64,000 nt of DNA from Listeria ilorinensis (GTDB taxonomy: Bacteria; Bacillota; Bacilli; Lactobacillales; Listeriaceae): assembly GCF_913566895.1 (NCBI RefSeq), contig NZ_CAJYCN010000002.1, positions 62,001 through 126,000 on the forward strand, read 5' to 3'. Each line of letters starts with the position of its first letter. Within the stretch, counting starts at the first letter, position 1. Below are positions 9,550-18,893 of the stretch, one piece after another. The translations under genes were made by a program, and so were the position numbers. Below the pieces are notes generated by a model, which was not told the origin of the DNA, searched no databases, and saw only the letters and a list, made by a program, of their open reading frames with translations.

Positions 9550-9561
9550 TTAATGCGTTTT

Positions 9562-10599
9562 TTAATGTTGCAAGGAAGCTTTTCGTCTATCTTCTAACTC
9601 AAATAAAAACCATTCCAATTTTTGTTCCCGATTCCCATAGCCAGTTTTAAGTTCTAAGTCAATTTCAGCCAGACGAAGCAAAGCCGCTTGTAAATCCTCT
9701 GCCGAAAAATTTCGCGCTTGTTTTGTTGCAATTTTCACTCTGAACGGATGGACTTTGAGTTTGCTTGCGATTTGTTGACTGCTATAACCTTGACGCTCTA
9801 ATATTTTAATTTGATTAAGTAGCCTAAACTGGCTGGCAATCAGTGCAATGATTTTGATTGGCTCTTCTTTTTGCTTCAGTAGATCATAATAAATGCGCAA
9901 TGCTCCACTTATATCCATTGCAATCATTTTATCCAGTAACAGAAAAATGTTTTGCTCAAGTGAACGTACTACAAGTCGCTCCACATCCTCGCGACCGATT
10001 TCTTTTTCTTCAAATTTGTATAATAACAGTTTGTCCAGTTCATTCATCGCTGCTGTTAAATTACCGCTTGTGAGTTCGTAAAGCCGATCAACAGCGTGCT
10101 GTTCCATCCGGTAACCACTTTGTTCTGCAGCTTTTTTCAGCCAATTTAGAAATTCTTTTTCATCCGGTTTTTTGGCTTCAATGATTGTCGCAACTTTTTT
10201 TAACTGTTTTGTTAGTTTTTTACGCTCGTCCAGTTTTTCAACCCGCGCTACAATTATGAAGATCGTATATTCAGCAGGAGATTCCAAATATCTGGCAAAT
10301 TTATCCGTATGATGCTCTATTTTACTTTTTGTTTTTTCAGTTGTTAGAAATACAGGATTACTCGCAAGAACAATTCGGCGCTCTCCAAAGAAAGGCAAAG
10401 TTTCTGCTTCTTCCATTACCAGTTCTATTGGTGTCTCTTCCAAGTCAAAATGCGCATAGTTAAAAGATTGCTCCTCTTCACTGAGGCCTGCCGCTAAAAT
10501 TCGTTTCTTACTTTCATTAATAATATAATCTTCTGTGCCAATGATAAGATAAACAGGAGCCAACTGTCCTGATTCAATTTTTTTCCATTCTGCCAGCAT
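9562..10599 (-). CDS. holA: DNA polymerase III subunit delta
   Basis: Delta subunit of the clamp loader, which opens the beta clamp and loads it on DNA. The 345 residues show the usual N-terminal domain beginning LAPVYLIIGTEDYIINE and a C-terminal helical domain. The frame is open further upstream, but ATG at 10599 has AAGGGG seven bases before it and gives the normal family length. It follows comEC by about 60 bases and ends that operon. In Listeria as I recall it, rpsT lies directly beyond; here an accessory stretch intervenes. Confidence 0.95.
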   Translation of the reverse strand: MLAEWKKIESGQLAPVYLIIGTEDYIINESKKRILAAGLSEEEQSFNYAHFDLEETPIELVMEEAETLPFFGERRIVLASNPVFLTTEKTKSKIEHHTDKFARYLESPAEYTIFIIVARVEKLDERKKLTKQLKKVATIIEAKKPDEKEFLNWLKKAAEQSGYRMEQHAVDRLYELTSGNLTAAMNELDKLLLYKFEEKEIGREDVERLVVRSLEQNIFLLLDKMIAMDISGALRIYYDLLKQKEEPIKIIALIASQFRLLNQIKILERQGYSSQQIASKLKVHPFRVKIATKQARNFSAEDLQAALLRLAEIDLELKTGYGNREQKLEWFLFELEDRRKASLQH

Positions 10600-10660
10600 T
10601 TTCATGCCCCTTTTCTTCTTTTCTATTCTCATCGTAATTGATATTTTTTCTGATTGCAAG

Positions 10661-12835
10661 TCATGGAACTAAAGTAGTCATAAACCCTTTTCCAAACTGA
10701 TACTGAATAGCACCTTGTTCATCTGTCCTGTAAATCATTGTATGATTTTTTTCAAGCGCTTGTAGCGTTTCTTGATGAGGATGCCCAAAACGATTCTCAA
10801 AACCGCATGAAATCACCGCGATTTCAGGATTTGTTGCTTGAAGCCACGTATTTGTGGTCGATGTTTTACTGCCATGATGGCCAACTTTCATTATGTCTAC
10901 ATCTTGAATCATTCCTTGTTCAAGTAGCCCCTTTTCTCCAGCAGCTTCCAGGTCCCCGGTAAAAAGCCATCTTTTTTGGTCTAATTCGGCATACAGCACG
11001 ATAGAATCATCATTGCCACCTTCTCCAACTTCTTCTTTTGGTGCAAGAACCTGAAAATACTGACCTGCCATCTGAAATTCCATCCCTTGTATAACATCAA
11101 CAATTTTAACTGTTGGACTAGCCGCCAAAGCTTCTGCCATTAATTTTTTACTTTCTGCACCACGTGTTTTGTATATGGTATCTATGTTAATTTCTTTGAT
11201 TAAATCTTGATAAGCACCGATATGATCTGCATCACTATGCGTCAAGAAAACTTTGTCAAGTTCGCTAATTCCTGCCGCTTTCAATGTGGGAACAAGAATG
11301 TCTTTTCCAATCGCAAACGGATCTTTTTGTTTTGCCCAAGCTTCTTTTTCGAAAACGACTTGACCTCCTGTATCAATTAAATAATCTCCTTTTCCAAATG
11401 GCAAACGAATCAAAATGCTATCCCCTTGACCCACATCAATAAAAAGAACTTGCCCATGCAGAGGCATCCGCGCAGCAAGTATAAGTAGTACATAAAGTAC
11501 GATAAACGGCTTGACAGAACGCCTATTTTCAAACATGTAAAAAATGAGCCATGTTAAACCTATGAAAAGCAGCAGTTGCCAAAAATCAGGACGACCCGTC
11601 ACAATCGTTTGAAGTGGGAAACGACTAAAGAAATCTGTCCACTTTTCGGTCCAAACAAACAATTGATCCAGGATCTGCGCACAAAAAGCATGGAGCGGCA
11701 GAAATGGCCATACAAGGAGATTGATCAAACATAGTGGCAAAAGAAGAAAAGAGAATAAGGGGACGTAAAGCAAATTAAAAAATAATCCCATGATTGAAAA
11801 TTCATAAAAATGAAACATCATGATCGGTGCAGCTGCAAAGATAGAAATAAATGAGATGGCCAGACTTTTTGTAAAGAAGTGTTGATAGCGCTCTAACCAT
11901 ATCCGACTGGAGAGAATGATTGCAAAAGACACCGTAAACGAAAGCTGAAATCCTACCTCATAAAGAACATTTGGTCGCCAAAAGAAAAACAAAAGGCCTG
12001 CAACACAAAGGCACACTAAGCCAGACCACCTTTTTGATCCTATTATCCCTGCAAATACGAGCATGCCCATTATAGCTGCACGTAAAACAGGCGGATTGGC
12101 CCCTGCTAATAGAGCATAGAGTGGTAAAAATATACAAAGAATGAAAGCTGCTTTTTCGCGTGTAGTCCCTAGTCGAATGAGGATAAAGAAAACAATCCCG
12201 CTAAACAAATTGATATGGAGACCTGAAATCGCTAAAAGATGTACAATGCCTAGTTGCTGATATTCCTGATATACTTCTGCAGATAGCCTTGCCTTATCTC
12301 CCAACAACAGAGCCTGCATATAGCCTGCTGTTTGTTTAGAAAAACCTTGTTCGATTTGATTCAATAGGCTTTGACGGAGGTTTTGAAACGCAAAACGTAG
12401 CTTTGTTACATGCTGATTTGTCATTGTTAGCTGCTCAGCGTCAAGTTCCCAGAAAATCCCCTGCCTTTTTAAATACATCCGGTAATTAAACTGATTAGGA
12501 TTCCGATTATTCTCCGGCTTTGTGAGCACCCCTGTAATTTGTAAGACATCCCCGCATTGAAGCTTTTTCAAATCCAGCTGCTCTTGTTCTGTTTGGATCG
12601 TATAGTTTAAAGCAAATGATTCGCCGTTTGCCGTCACGATTGCTTTATAACGATCGCCATCTACCAGTTGTTTTTTTGCAATTGTTACTTCACCAGAAAA
12701 ATTCCCAGCTGTCGCCTGCGTCCTATGACAAAATTGATCCATCATTTTGTAACTTGATCCGATCAAAAGCGCACAAACAAGCAACAACCAGATTTTCTTT
12801 CTGCGGTCTAAAAAGAAACATACACCGATAACCAC
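10661..12835 (-). CDS. comEC: DNA internalization protein ComEC (start uncertain, perhaps AUC at 12925)
   Basis: Membrane channel that passes single-stranded DNA into the cytoplasm during competence. The 724 residues from GTG at 12835 hold an N-terminal OB-like domain, a multi-helix competence domain (LLAISGLHINLFSGI at about 203-217) and a C-terminal metallo-beta-lactamase domain with THSDADHIGA at about 554-563. The frame stays open 30 codons upstream, encoding a further membrane helix. There AAAGAGG stands six bases before an in-frame ATC at 12925-12923, right after the comEB stop. No ATG, GTG or TTG occurs in between. The true start may therefore be non-canonical. Confidence 0.93.
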   Translation of the reverse strand: MVIGVCFFLDRRKKIWLLLVCALLIGSSYKMMDQFCHRTQATAGNFSGEVTIAKKQLVDGDRYKAIVTANGESFALNYTIQTEQEQLDLKKLQCGDVLQITGVLTKPENNRNPNQFNYRMYLKRQGIFWELDAEQLTMTNQHVTKLRFAFQNLRQSLLNQIEQGFSKQTAGYMQALLLGDKARLSAEVYQEYQQLGIVHLLAISGLHINLFSGIVFFILIRLGTTREKAAFILCIFLPLYALLAGANPPVLRAAIMGMLVFAGIIGSKRWSGLVCLCVAGLLFFFWRPNVLYEVGFQLSFTVSFAIILSSRIWLERYQHFFTKSLAISFISIFAAAPIMMFHFYEFSIMGLFFNLLYVPLFSFLLLPLCLINLLVWPFLPLHAFCAQILDQLFVWTEKWTDFFSRFPLQTIVTGRPDFWQLLLFIGLTWLIFYMFENRRSVKPFIVLYVLLILAARMPLHGQVLFIDVGQGDSILIRLPFGKGDYLIDTGGQVVFEKEAWAKQKDPFAIGKDILVPTLKAAGISELDKVFLTHSDADHIGAYQDLIKEINIDTIYKTRGAESKKLMAEALAASPTVKIVDVIQGMEFQMAGQYFQVLAPKEEVGEGGNDDSIVLYAELDQKRWLFTGDLEAAGEKGLLEQGMIQDVDIMKVGHHGSKTSTTNTWLQATNPEIAVISCGFENRFGHPHQETLQALEKNHTMIYRTDEQGAIQYQFGKGFMTTLVP

Positions 12836-12938
12836 TATGCAAACAAGTAATAAAAATGGTAGATAATCATAGAGTATGGCTCCGATATACAGCGTGACAG
12901 TGCTAAGAAAAAGTTTTTGCTCGATAAAAAACCTCTTT

Positions 12939-13502
12939 CTAGGATAGCTTGTTCTCGATGTTCTGAATGATACGTGTAGAAAGTTCTGGTGACAATGCTT
13001 CTTCTTGAATAGCCTCTTTTAAGGCTTCCATTGTTCGATCCTGTCCATTCATGCCTTCAAGATTCAGGATTTCATGCTCAAAAGGTACTTTTCTCACCAA
13101 TACACCCGCTTGTTCAAAAAGCTCGATTGCATAAGGATGGTTTTTATAGTCTTTCGCATAATAGACCGTTTTAATGCCAGCCTGAATGATTGATTTACAG
13201 CAAGCCACACAAGGAAAATGGGTGACATAAAGTTCTGCTTGGTCGGTAGAGGCACCAAACTTCGCACACTGCAAGATCGCATTCATTTCCGCATGAATCG
13301 TGCGGATACAATGTCCCTCTACCACCAAACAGCCATGCTCAGCACAATGATCACCACCTGCAATAGAGCCATTATAGCCACCTGCAATGATCCGCTTATC
13401 CCGAACAATCGTTGCACCTACCATCAGCCTTGTACATGTACTGCGAGTTGAAATTAAATGGCTTTGTGCCATGAAAAATTGATCCCATTCGATTCTTTGC
13501 AA
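12939..13502 (-). CDS. comEB: ComEB, dCMP deaminase family protein
   Basis: Zinc-dependent deaminase, probably converting dCMP to dUMP. The zinc site is His70-Ala-Glu72 with Cys98 and Cys101 (PCVAC). The 187 residues start at TTG 13502, eight bases after AAGGAG. It lies between comEA and comEC on one strand. In Bacillus the gene is part of the competence operon but is not needed for DNA uptake. Confidence 0.94.
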   Translation of the reverse strand: MQRIEWDQFFMAQSHLISTRSTCTRLMVGATIVRDKRIIAGGYNGSIAGGDHCAEHGCLVVEGHCIRTIHAEMNAILQCAKFGASTDQAELYVTHFPCVACCKSIIQAGIKTVYYAKDYKNHPYAIELFEQAGVLVRKVPFEHEILNLEGMNGQDRTMEALKEAIQEEALSPELSTRIIQNIENKLS

Positions 13503-13558
13503 AATAAAAACTCCTTTATGCGTTTTTCCTTAAGTATAGTGCTTTTTGCCGGAAAACG

Positions 13559-14185
13559 TCAATACTCACTCACAAAAACATACTCAGTGAGTTTTTGAGC
13601 CGTTTTTTCGCCAATCCCGCTAACATTCTGCAAATCATTCACTGACTGAAACAGCCCTTTTTCTTCACGGTAAGAGATAATTGCTGCAGCCTTTGCTTCG
13701 CCAATTCCGGGCACCTCTTGCAAATCTGCTGCCGTGGCGCTGTTTAGGTCGATTTTGGCTGATTCTGATTCTGTTATCGGATCGATATGAGAATTAGTTG
13801 AAGATGGTACCTCACCAATTTTTGGAACAACCACTAACATTTCATCTTGAAGTTTAGTGGCTAAGTTGATTGCAGTTACATCAGCTTCTTCAGAAAATCC
13901 GCCAGCCATTTGGATAACATCTTGGATTCTTCCGTCCTTTGGTACCTGATAGACTCCTGGTTTTTGGACAGCACCTTTCACATCAACATAAAGAGTCGAA
14001 CTTATTTGGGTGTCCGTTTTCTCCGCTTTAACTGTTTGATTGTTGATCTTTTCTGTCTCACTCGAACTTACAGAGGGTTGGCTTAACTCTTCTTGTTGTG
14101 GCATTAACACGTAACTTATGACAAGTAGAATTGTCGCAAGCAGAACAAGACCATATTTCCAATAGTGTTTTATTTTTTCGAACAT
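13559..14185 (-). CDS. comEA: Competence protein ComEA, DNA receptor
   Basis: Membrane-anchored receptor that binds double-stranded DNA outside the cell and hands it to ComEC. The 208 residues have one N-terminal membrane helix at about 10-29, a Ser/Thr/Glu-rich linker, an SLBB domain at about 65-125 (VDVKGAVQKPGVYQVP), and a helix-hairpin-helix pair at about 145-205 with VPGIGEAKA and VSGIGEKTA. ATG at 14185 follows AGGTGG. It heads the comEA-comEB-comEC-holA run. Confidence 0.96.
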   Translation of the reverse strand: MFEKIKHYWKYGLVLLATILLVISYVLMPQQEELSQPSVSSSETEKINNQTVKAEKTDTQISSTLYVDVKGAVQKPGVYQVPKDGRIQDVIQMAGGFSEEADVTAINLATKLQDEMLVVVPKIGEVPSSTNSHIDPITESESAKIDLNSATAADLQEVPGIGEAKAAAIISYREEKGLFQSVNDLQNVSGIGEKTAQKLTEYVFVSEY

Positions 14186-14247
14186 TTGAGACCACCTATC
14201 CTTTTATTTATACTATTCGCCATGCTCGGCAGATTTCCTTTTTTGTA

Positions 14248-14287
14248 CAAAAAAAGAAACAGATCGCAAAACACCTCGATCAGTTTC
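14248..14287 (-). terminator. Terminator after the methyltransferase gene
   Basis: Arms GAAACAGATCG (14256-14266) and CGATCAGTTTC (14277-14287), one mismatch, followed on the minus strand by seven T. It separates the nadD block from comEA. Confidence 0.8.
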
Positions 14288-14343
14288 CGTTTTTGAATTT
14301 ACGTATTTTTTTAGATTGAAAATACCAGTTATCAGCTAAAAAT

Positions 14344-15075
14344 TCATTTTTCACATACAAAGAAAATCCTTTCACTTGTTGCTACTGGTGCTACTTTCTC
14401 GAAATCTGCATACACTTGAATTTTTGAGAAACCTGCATGATTCAACATGGCCAAATAGGCATCCACTGGATAGGTGCGCTCTTTATGCAACTCATCTTTA
14501 CGGTTATATCGACCGTCGTCATCCTGTACAAAAAAGCTTAACTCATGTTCAACCGAATGCGGCTCTTCTCCCTTATAACTCTGCCAAATTGTTGAAATTG
14601 CAGGATCAGCATCTGCATATTGATAATCATGAAACAGTGTGTCGACTTTATAGACAGAATGTACATCAAAAAGAAATTGCCCATCCTTTTCCAAATGCTT
14701 GTAAACCTGTTGAAAGGTTCCCTCAACATCTTCCGTCTTTTCTAAATAATTGAGTGAGTCGCAAAAACAGGTGATGACATCAAACTTTTCTGCCAGCTGA
14801 AACGAAGCCATATTCTGTTCAAAAAGCGGAATGTTTAGATCAATCTGTTGGAATTTTCGTTCTGCGACTTGAAGCATCTCACTTGAAAGGTCAAGACCTG
14901 TTGTTTCAAAACCTGAAAGTGTCATTCTTAATAAAAATTCACCTGTACCACAGCCCAGATCCAACACTCTGCCCTCCGTCTTTTTTAAAAGGGATAAGGT
15001 GAATGCCAACCATTCTTCATAAAGTTCTTCTTCCATCAGTTCATCATAAAAAGAAGGAAAATATTCATAACTCAC
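14344..15075 (-). CDS. yqeM: SAM-dependent methyltransferase, YqeM type
   Basis: Class I methyltransferase of 243 residues; the substrate is not known. The SAM-binding motif LDLGCGTGEF is at about residues 38-47 and GLDLSSEML follows in the next strand. The longer frame from 15108 would begin inside a terminator hairpin, so I take GTG at 15075, ten bases after AGGAGG, giving MSYEYFPSFYDELM as in YqeM proteins. It is last in the yqeG-yqeM block. Confidence 0.87.
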   Translation of the reverse strand: MSYEYFPSFYDELMEEELYEEWLAFTLSLLKKTEGRVLDLGCGTGEFLLRMTLSGFETTGLDLSSEMLQVAERKFQQIDLNIPLFEQNMASFQLAEKFDVITCFCDSLNYLEKTEDVEGTFQQVYKHLEKDGQFLFDVHSVYKVDTLFHDYQYADADPAISTIWQSYKGEEPHSVEHELSFFVQDDDGRYNRKDELHKERTYPVDAYLAMLNHAGFSKIQVYADFEKVAPVATSERIFFVCEK

Positions 15076-15091
15076 AGTATGTTCGCCTCCT

Positions 15092-15125
15092 AAAAAACCG
15101 ATGGGCATATTTCTCCTCCCATCGG
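15092..15125 (-). terminator. Intra-operon terminator between rsfS and yqeM
   Basis: Perfect arms CCGATGGG (15098-15105) and CCCATCGG (15118-15125) followed on the minus strand by six T. It lies 11 bases after the rsfS stop and only 17 bases before the start chosen for yqeM. Confidence 0.88.
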
Positions 15126-15135
15126 CTCAATCTTT

Positions 15136-15504
15136 TTATAATGGCGTAAATGCGTTGCTGACATCTTCAAGCGGCGCATCTCCCCATAGTTTTTCCAAGT
15201 TATAATAACTACGTTCGTCACGGTGGAATATGTGCACGATGACGTCGTCTAGATCGATCAATACCCATTTCGCCCCATCAAAACCTTCTAAGCGGTTAAC
15301 AGGAATATTGTTTTCTTGTGCTTTTTCCTTAATTTCACGCGCAATGGCTTGTACTTGTTTATCGGAATTCCCGTGACAAATCACAAAGTAATCAGCAAAA
15401 CTTGAAATTCCTTCCATATTAAGAGCCAGAATATCTTCGGCGCGTTTGTCGTCCGCTGCTTTTGCAACGAGCATTAAAATTTCGTGACTATTCATCAAAT
15501 TCAT
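15136..15504 (-). CDS. rsfS: Ribosomal silencing factor RsfS
   Basis: Binds L14 on the 50S subunit and prevents subunit joining when nutrients are short. The 122 residues carry the DUF143 fold with VLIDLDDVIVHIF and the conserved RSYYNLEKLW near the end. ATG at 15504 has AAAGGAG six bases before it. It overlaps the end of yqeK by 17 bases, which suggests translational coupling. Confidence 0.94.
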   Translation of the reverse strand: MNLMNSHEILMLVAKAADDKRAEDILALNMEGISSFADYFVICHGNSDKQVQAIAREIKEKAQENNIPVNRLEGFDGAKWVLIDLDDVIVHIFHRDERSYYNLEKLWGDAPLEDVSNAFTPL

Positions 15505-16078
15505 TGACATCTCCTTTAATTGTTTTACTTGAAAAATCATTATAAGCTTCAAATGTATCTGGGAAAATTGGGCTATTTTTACTCACGAGAAAAATAATTG
15601 TTCTGCCAAGTGCATAAAGCATAGCCTGATCCAGCGACTGAAATACGAGTTCTCGTGCTTTTTCAACACCCGGAAAGTCTCGGTTCTCCTCGGTATAGTC
15701 TGCTAAATAGAGAATTTTATCTAGTCTACTCATCCCTATTTTCCCTGTAGTATGGACACGAATCGCCTCCAAAATAGCTGGATCCTCAACGCCAAATTCA
15801 TTTTTTGCAAAAAAACTGCCCACAGGCGCGTGCCATAAAGACGCATGGTAGGAAAGAAGCCTGGGATCCATTTTTTCCTGTACAATGATTGCCTGCTGCG
15901 TTTTTAGCTCTGTATATTTAGCATAATCATGAAGCAATGCTGCTAGACTCGCTTTTTCAACATTTTCTCCATAATGTTTGGCCAAACGAATCGCCTGCTT
16001 TTCAACACCTAGTGTATGAATATATCGTTTTTCCGGCATCGCTTCTTTTACTTTTTGAAGAATTTCAGTTCGGTTCAT
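15488..16078 (-). CDS. yqeK: YqeK, HD-domain Ap4A hydrolase
   Basis: HD-domain phosphohydrolase of 196 residues; family members split diadenosine tetraphosphate symmetrically into two ADP. The metal motif HD lies in [11 protein letters not shown] at about residues 44-54, and a conserved His is found in YIHTLGVEK near 19-27. It overlaps nadD by 14 bases upstream and rsfS by 17 downstream, so the three are tightly coupled. Confidence 0.92.
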   Translation of the reverse strand: MNRTEILQKVKEAMPEKRYIHTLGVEKQAIRLAKHYGENVEKASLAALLHDYAKYTELKTQQAIIVQEKMDPRLLSYHASLWHAPVGSFFAKNEFGVEDPAILEAIRVHTTGKIGMSRLDKILYLADYTEENRDFPGVEKARELVFQSLDQAMLYALGRTIIFLVSKNSPIFPDTFEAYNDFSSKTIKGDVNEFDE

Positions 16079-16640
16079 AAAGTTGATGCTCCTTTATATA
16101 TGCAGCTACTTGTTTAGGGACGAGCGTCTCAATAGGCACCCCTTGTTTTAGCCGCTCACGGATAGCTGTTGAAGAAAGATCTGATTCCGGAACCTTGACC
16201 CAAACAATTGGATAAGGAGTCGAAAGTGGATAACTAGGCCGACCTACACCTACAAATTGGACAAGCTCCATCAGTTCATTAATATGATACCACTTCGGTA
16301 GATATTCAACCATATCCCCACCGATAATAAAATAATAATCGATTTCCGGATGCTCACTTGTCATTTCTTTCATTGTATCATATGTGTAGCTTTTCCCTTG
16401 TCGCTTTAGTTCCCTTTCATCGATCTCAAAATAAGCTTTATCCGCTGTTGAAAGCTTTAGCATTTGGATGCGATCATCATCCGTTACGAGACCACTTGCC
16501 TCTTTATGCGGTGGTATCGCGTTGGGCAGGAAAATCACTTTATCCAAATCCAGCTTCTTTAGAACAGCCTCTGCGATCGAAAGATGTGTTAAATGTGGCG
16601 GATCAAATGTACCGCCAAGAATCCCAATCTTTTTTTTCAT
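16065..16640 (-). CDS. nadD: Nicotinate-nucleotide adenylyltransferase
   Basis: Joins nicotinate mononucleotide and ATP to deamido-NAD in NAD synthesis. The 191 residues begin [16 protein letters not shown] with the nucleotidyltransferase motif [11 protein letters not shown], and SSTAIRERL near residue 165 is the C-terminal phosphate-binding motif. It overlaps yqeK by 14 bases and follows yhbY by 15. Confidence 0.96.
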   Translation of the reverse strand: MKKKIGILGGTFDPPHLTHLSIAEAVLKKLDLDKVIFLPNAIPPHKEASGLVTDDDRIQMLKLSTADKAYFEIDERELKRQGKSYTYDTMKEMTSEHPEIDYYFIIGGDMVEYLPKWYHINELMELVQFVGVGRPSYPLSTPYPIVWVKVPESDLSSTAIRERLKQGVPIETLVPKQVAAYIKEHQLYEPN

Positions 16641-16655
16641 TTTATTCGCCTCTCG

Positions 16656-16946
16656 TCAAGGTAATTCAATCTCTTTTTTATTTTTGGATTCCTTGTACAA
16701 AATGATTGTTCGACCGATTAACTGCACTAATTCTGCACCTGTTCGAGCACTGAGCGTTTCTGCTACCTCCTGATGTTCCTCCTCGACATTTTGCAAAATA
16801 GAGACTTTGATCAGCTCGCGCGCTTCAAGTGCCGCTTGGATCTGTTTGACCATATTAGGCGTAACTCCGCCTTTACCTACTTGAAAAATAGGTTGTAAAT
16901 GATGCGCTTCTTTTCTCAAATAGCGCTTTTGTTTTCCTGTTAACAT
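16656..16946 (-). CDS. yhbY: Ribosome assembly RNA-binding protein YhbY
   Basis: Small CRS1-YhbY (CRM) domain protein that binds pre-50S particles. The 96 residues show LTGKQKRYLRKEAHHL at the N-terminus and the conserved QVGKGGVTPNMV loop at about 22-33. It lies between aroE and nadD in the same run and is near yqeH, another assembly factor. Confidence 0.95.
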   Translation of the reverse strand: MLTGKQKRYLRKEAHHLQPIFQVGKGGVTPNMVKQIQAALEARELIKVSILQNVEEEHQEVAETLSARTGAELVQLIGRTIILYKESKNKKEIELP

Positions 16947-16955
16947 AGTGTCCTC

Positions 16956-17774
16956 CTACTTCAAATCAAGCGCCTCTAGCACTGCCTCTTTCATTAAGCG
17001 GCGATCCGGTTCAATATTTGTCCAATGAGTGAAAGCAAGCGCTCCCTGTCCGACAAACATAGGTAGACCGTTCTGCGTGATGGCGCCTTTTTGCTTGGCT
17101 TGTTTTAAAAAAGTTGTTTCATAAGGATTATAGATAATATCCGAAACGATTGTACCGGCCGTCAGATTAGAAAGTGAAAGCGGCACATCCTGACTGGAAT
17201 TGGGTAATCCTATAGAGGTTGTTTGGATAATAATAGCATACTTTGCAAGCTGCTCCTCTGCTGCTTGCAGAGAAATCGCTCGATCTTCCGCGCTGATCAG
17301 CATCTCTTGTGCACGCGAGATCGTTCGGTTAGTCAGATCGATCGGACAGCCAACTTGCTGTTTGATAGTCAGATAGATGCCTTTACTGGCACCACCTGCA
17401 CCGATCAGTAAAATTCGGTCTGATTTTTGGAGCGGCCTGATTTCTTCTAATCCCTCGAAATAGCCCTGACCATCCGTATTATAGCCGTGCCACTTGCCTC
17501 CTTTTAAAACAGCCGTGTTGACTGCCCGGCAATCTTTAGCAAGTCCATGAATCTCATCTAAATGAGAAATAATCCGTTCTTTGAAGGGCGTCGTAATATT
17601 AAAACCAGATACGCCAGTTGCTTTGAGCGCTTTGATTTCTGCATCAAAGTGGGCTTCATCCACATAAACTCGGCGATAATGAGCATCTAGACCCAAAGCT
17701 TCGATTACACGGTTATGCATGACAGGTGATAACGAGTGGCGAATCGGATTTCCAATTACGGCGTACTGTTTCAT
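16956..17774 (-). CDS. aroE: Shikimate dehydrogenase
   Basis: Reduces 3-dehydroshikimate to shikimate with NADPH in aromatic amino acid synthesis. The 272 residues have the substrate-binding N-terminus VIGNPIRHSLSPVMHN, the catalytic region GFNITTPFKE with its conserved Lys, and the nucleotide loop LLIGAGGASKG near 121-131. It lies between yqeH and yhbY. Confidence 0.96.
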   Translation of the reverse strand: MKQYAVIGNPIRHSLSPVMHNRVIEALGLDAHYRRVYVDEAHFDAEIKALKATGVSGFNITTPFKERIISHLDEIHGLAKDCRAVNTAVLKGGKWHGYNTDGQGYFEGLEEIRPLQKSDRILLIGAGGASKGIYLTIKQQVGCPIDLTNRTISRAQEMLISAEDRAISLQAAEEQLAKYAIIIQTTSIGLPNSSQDVPLSLSNLTAGTIVSDIIYNPYETTFLKQAKQKGAITQNGLPMFVGQGALAFTHWTNIEPDRRLMKEAVLEALDLK

Positions 17775-17795
17775 GGTTTCCCCTCCAATATCTTG

Positions 17796-18893
17796 TTAAA
17801 TAAGTGCTTGCCGGATGGATACACTCCCACCTTTTGGTACCCAAGCAGCGATTTTGGCTGGTCCATCTGGAAGCGAGACCCAGCCCAATCCCGAAAAGAC
17901 AATATCTGCTTTCTCACGCACTGAAAACGTATAAGGGACAAGTTCTGGAAAGTCTTCCATATTTTCAGCTGCTGGCGGCGTCAGTACATGTCCTTTTTGC
18001 GTCTGATAAAGCTGATCGGCTTTTTCAAGTTTCGTACGGTGCGGCTCCAACTGATTTGACATATAAACCACAAATGGCTGTCGCGGACCATCAACAAAAT
18101 CAAGTCGTGCTAGTGCCCCAAAGAAGAGCGTCTGCTCAGCATTCAGTTGGAACGTGATCGGTTTGATTTCTTTTTTAGGTGAAATCAGCTTGAGCGTTTT
18201 TGTATCAATAAAGTGGGCCATTTGATGGTGATTGATGATTCCGGGTGTATCCACAAGCGTGCTGCCCCCTTCAAGTGGAATCTCAATCCGGTCAAGCGTC
18301 GTTCCAGGAAATTGAGAGGTCGTGATCACATTGCTCTCACCCGTTGCTCTCTTGATGATTCGGTTAATCAATGTCGACTTTCCAACATTCGTACAGCCGA
18401 CTACATAAACATCCTGGCCATTCCGCAGCTCATCTATTTTTTCAAGCAATTCATCAAATCCGCGGCCTCTTTCTGCACTGACTAAAGAGACATCCTGTGC
18501 TCTTAATCCCAGTTCTTTCGCACGCGTACGCATCCATCTGGCCATACGTTCTCGCTTGACTGATTTAGGTAGTAAATCTTCTTTATTTCCTACCAAAAGG
18601 ACCGGATTATTGCCGACAAAACGATTAAGTCCTGGAAGCCAGCTACCATCAAAATCAAAAATGTCCACCACATAAACAATCAGTGCCTGTTTTGTTCCCA
18701 ATCCATTCAATATCCGCAAAAAATCATCGTCTGTCAGCGGCACATCTTGAATCTCATTATAATGCTTCAAGCGAAAACAACGCATGCAGATGACCTGCTC
18801 ATTTTTCAGGGATGATGGAGGTGCATAACCAGGTTTTGATTTATCTTCTGTTTGGATAACGGCTCCGCAGCCGATACACCGTAGTTCTTCCAT
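17796..18893 (-). CDS. yqeH: Ribosome biogenesis GTPase YqeH
   Basis: Circularly permuted GTPase needed for 30S assembly. The 366 residues start with a zinc finger (CIGC at about 6-9 and CMRC near 35), then the G4 motif GNKEDL, and only later the P-loop GCTNVGKSTLIN and the G3 motif DTPG, the permuted order. The upstream in-frame GTG at 18911 is rejected because ATG at 18893 has GGAGGAAT before it and gives the same length as the Bacillus protein. The ATG overlaps the yqeG stop. Confidence 0.96.
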   Translation of the reverse strand: MEELRCIGCGAVIQTEDKSKPGYAPPSSLKNEQVICMRCFRLKHYNEIQDVPLTDDDFLRILNGLGTKQALIVYVVDIFDFDGSWLPGLNRFVGNNPVLLVGNKEDLLPKSVKRERMARWMRTRAKELGLRAQDVSLVSAERGRGFDELLEKIDELRNGQDVYVVGCTNVGKSTLINRIIKRATGESNVITTSQFPGTTLDRIEIPLEGGSTLVDTPGIINHHQMAHFIDTKTLKLISPKKEIKPITFQLNAEQTLFFGALARLDFVDGPRQPFVVYMSNQLEPHRTKLEKADQLYQTQKGHVLTPPAAENMEDFPELVPYTFSVREKADIVFSGLGWVSLPDGPAKIAAWVPKGGSVSIRQALI

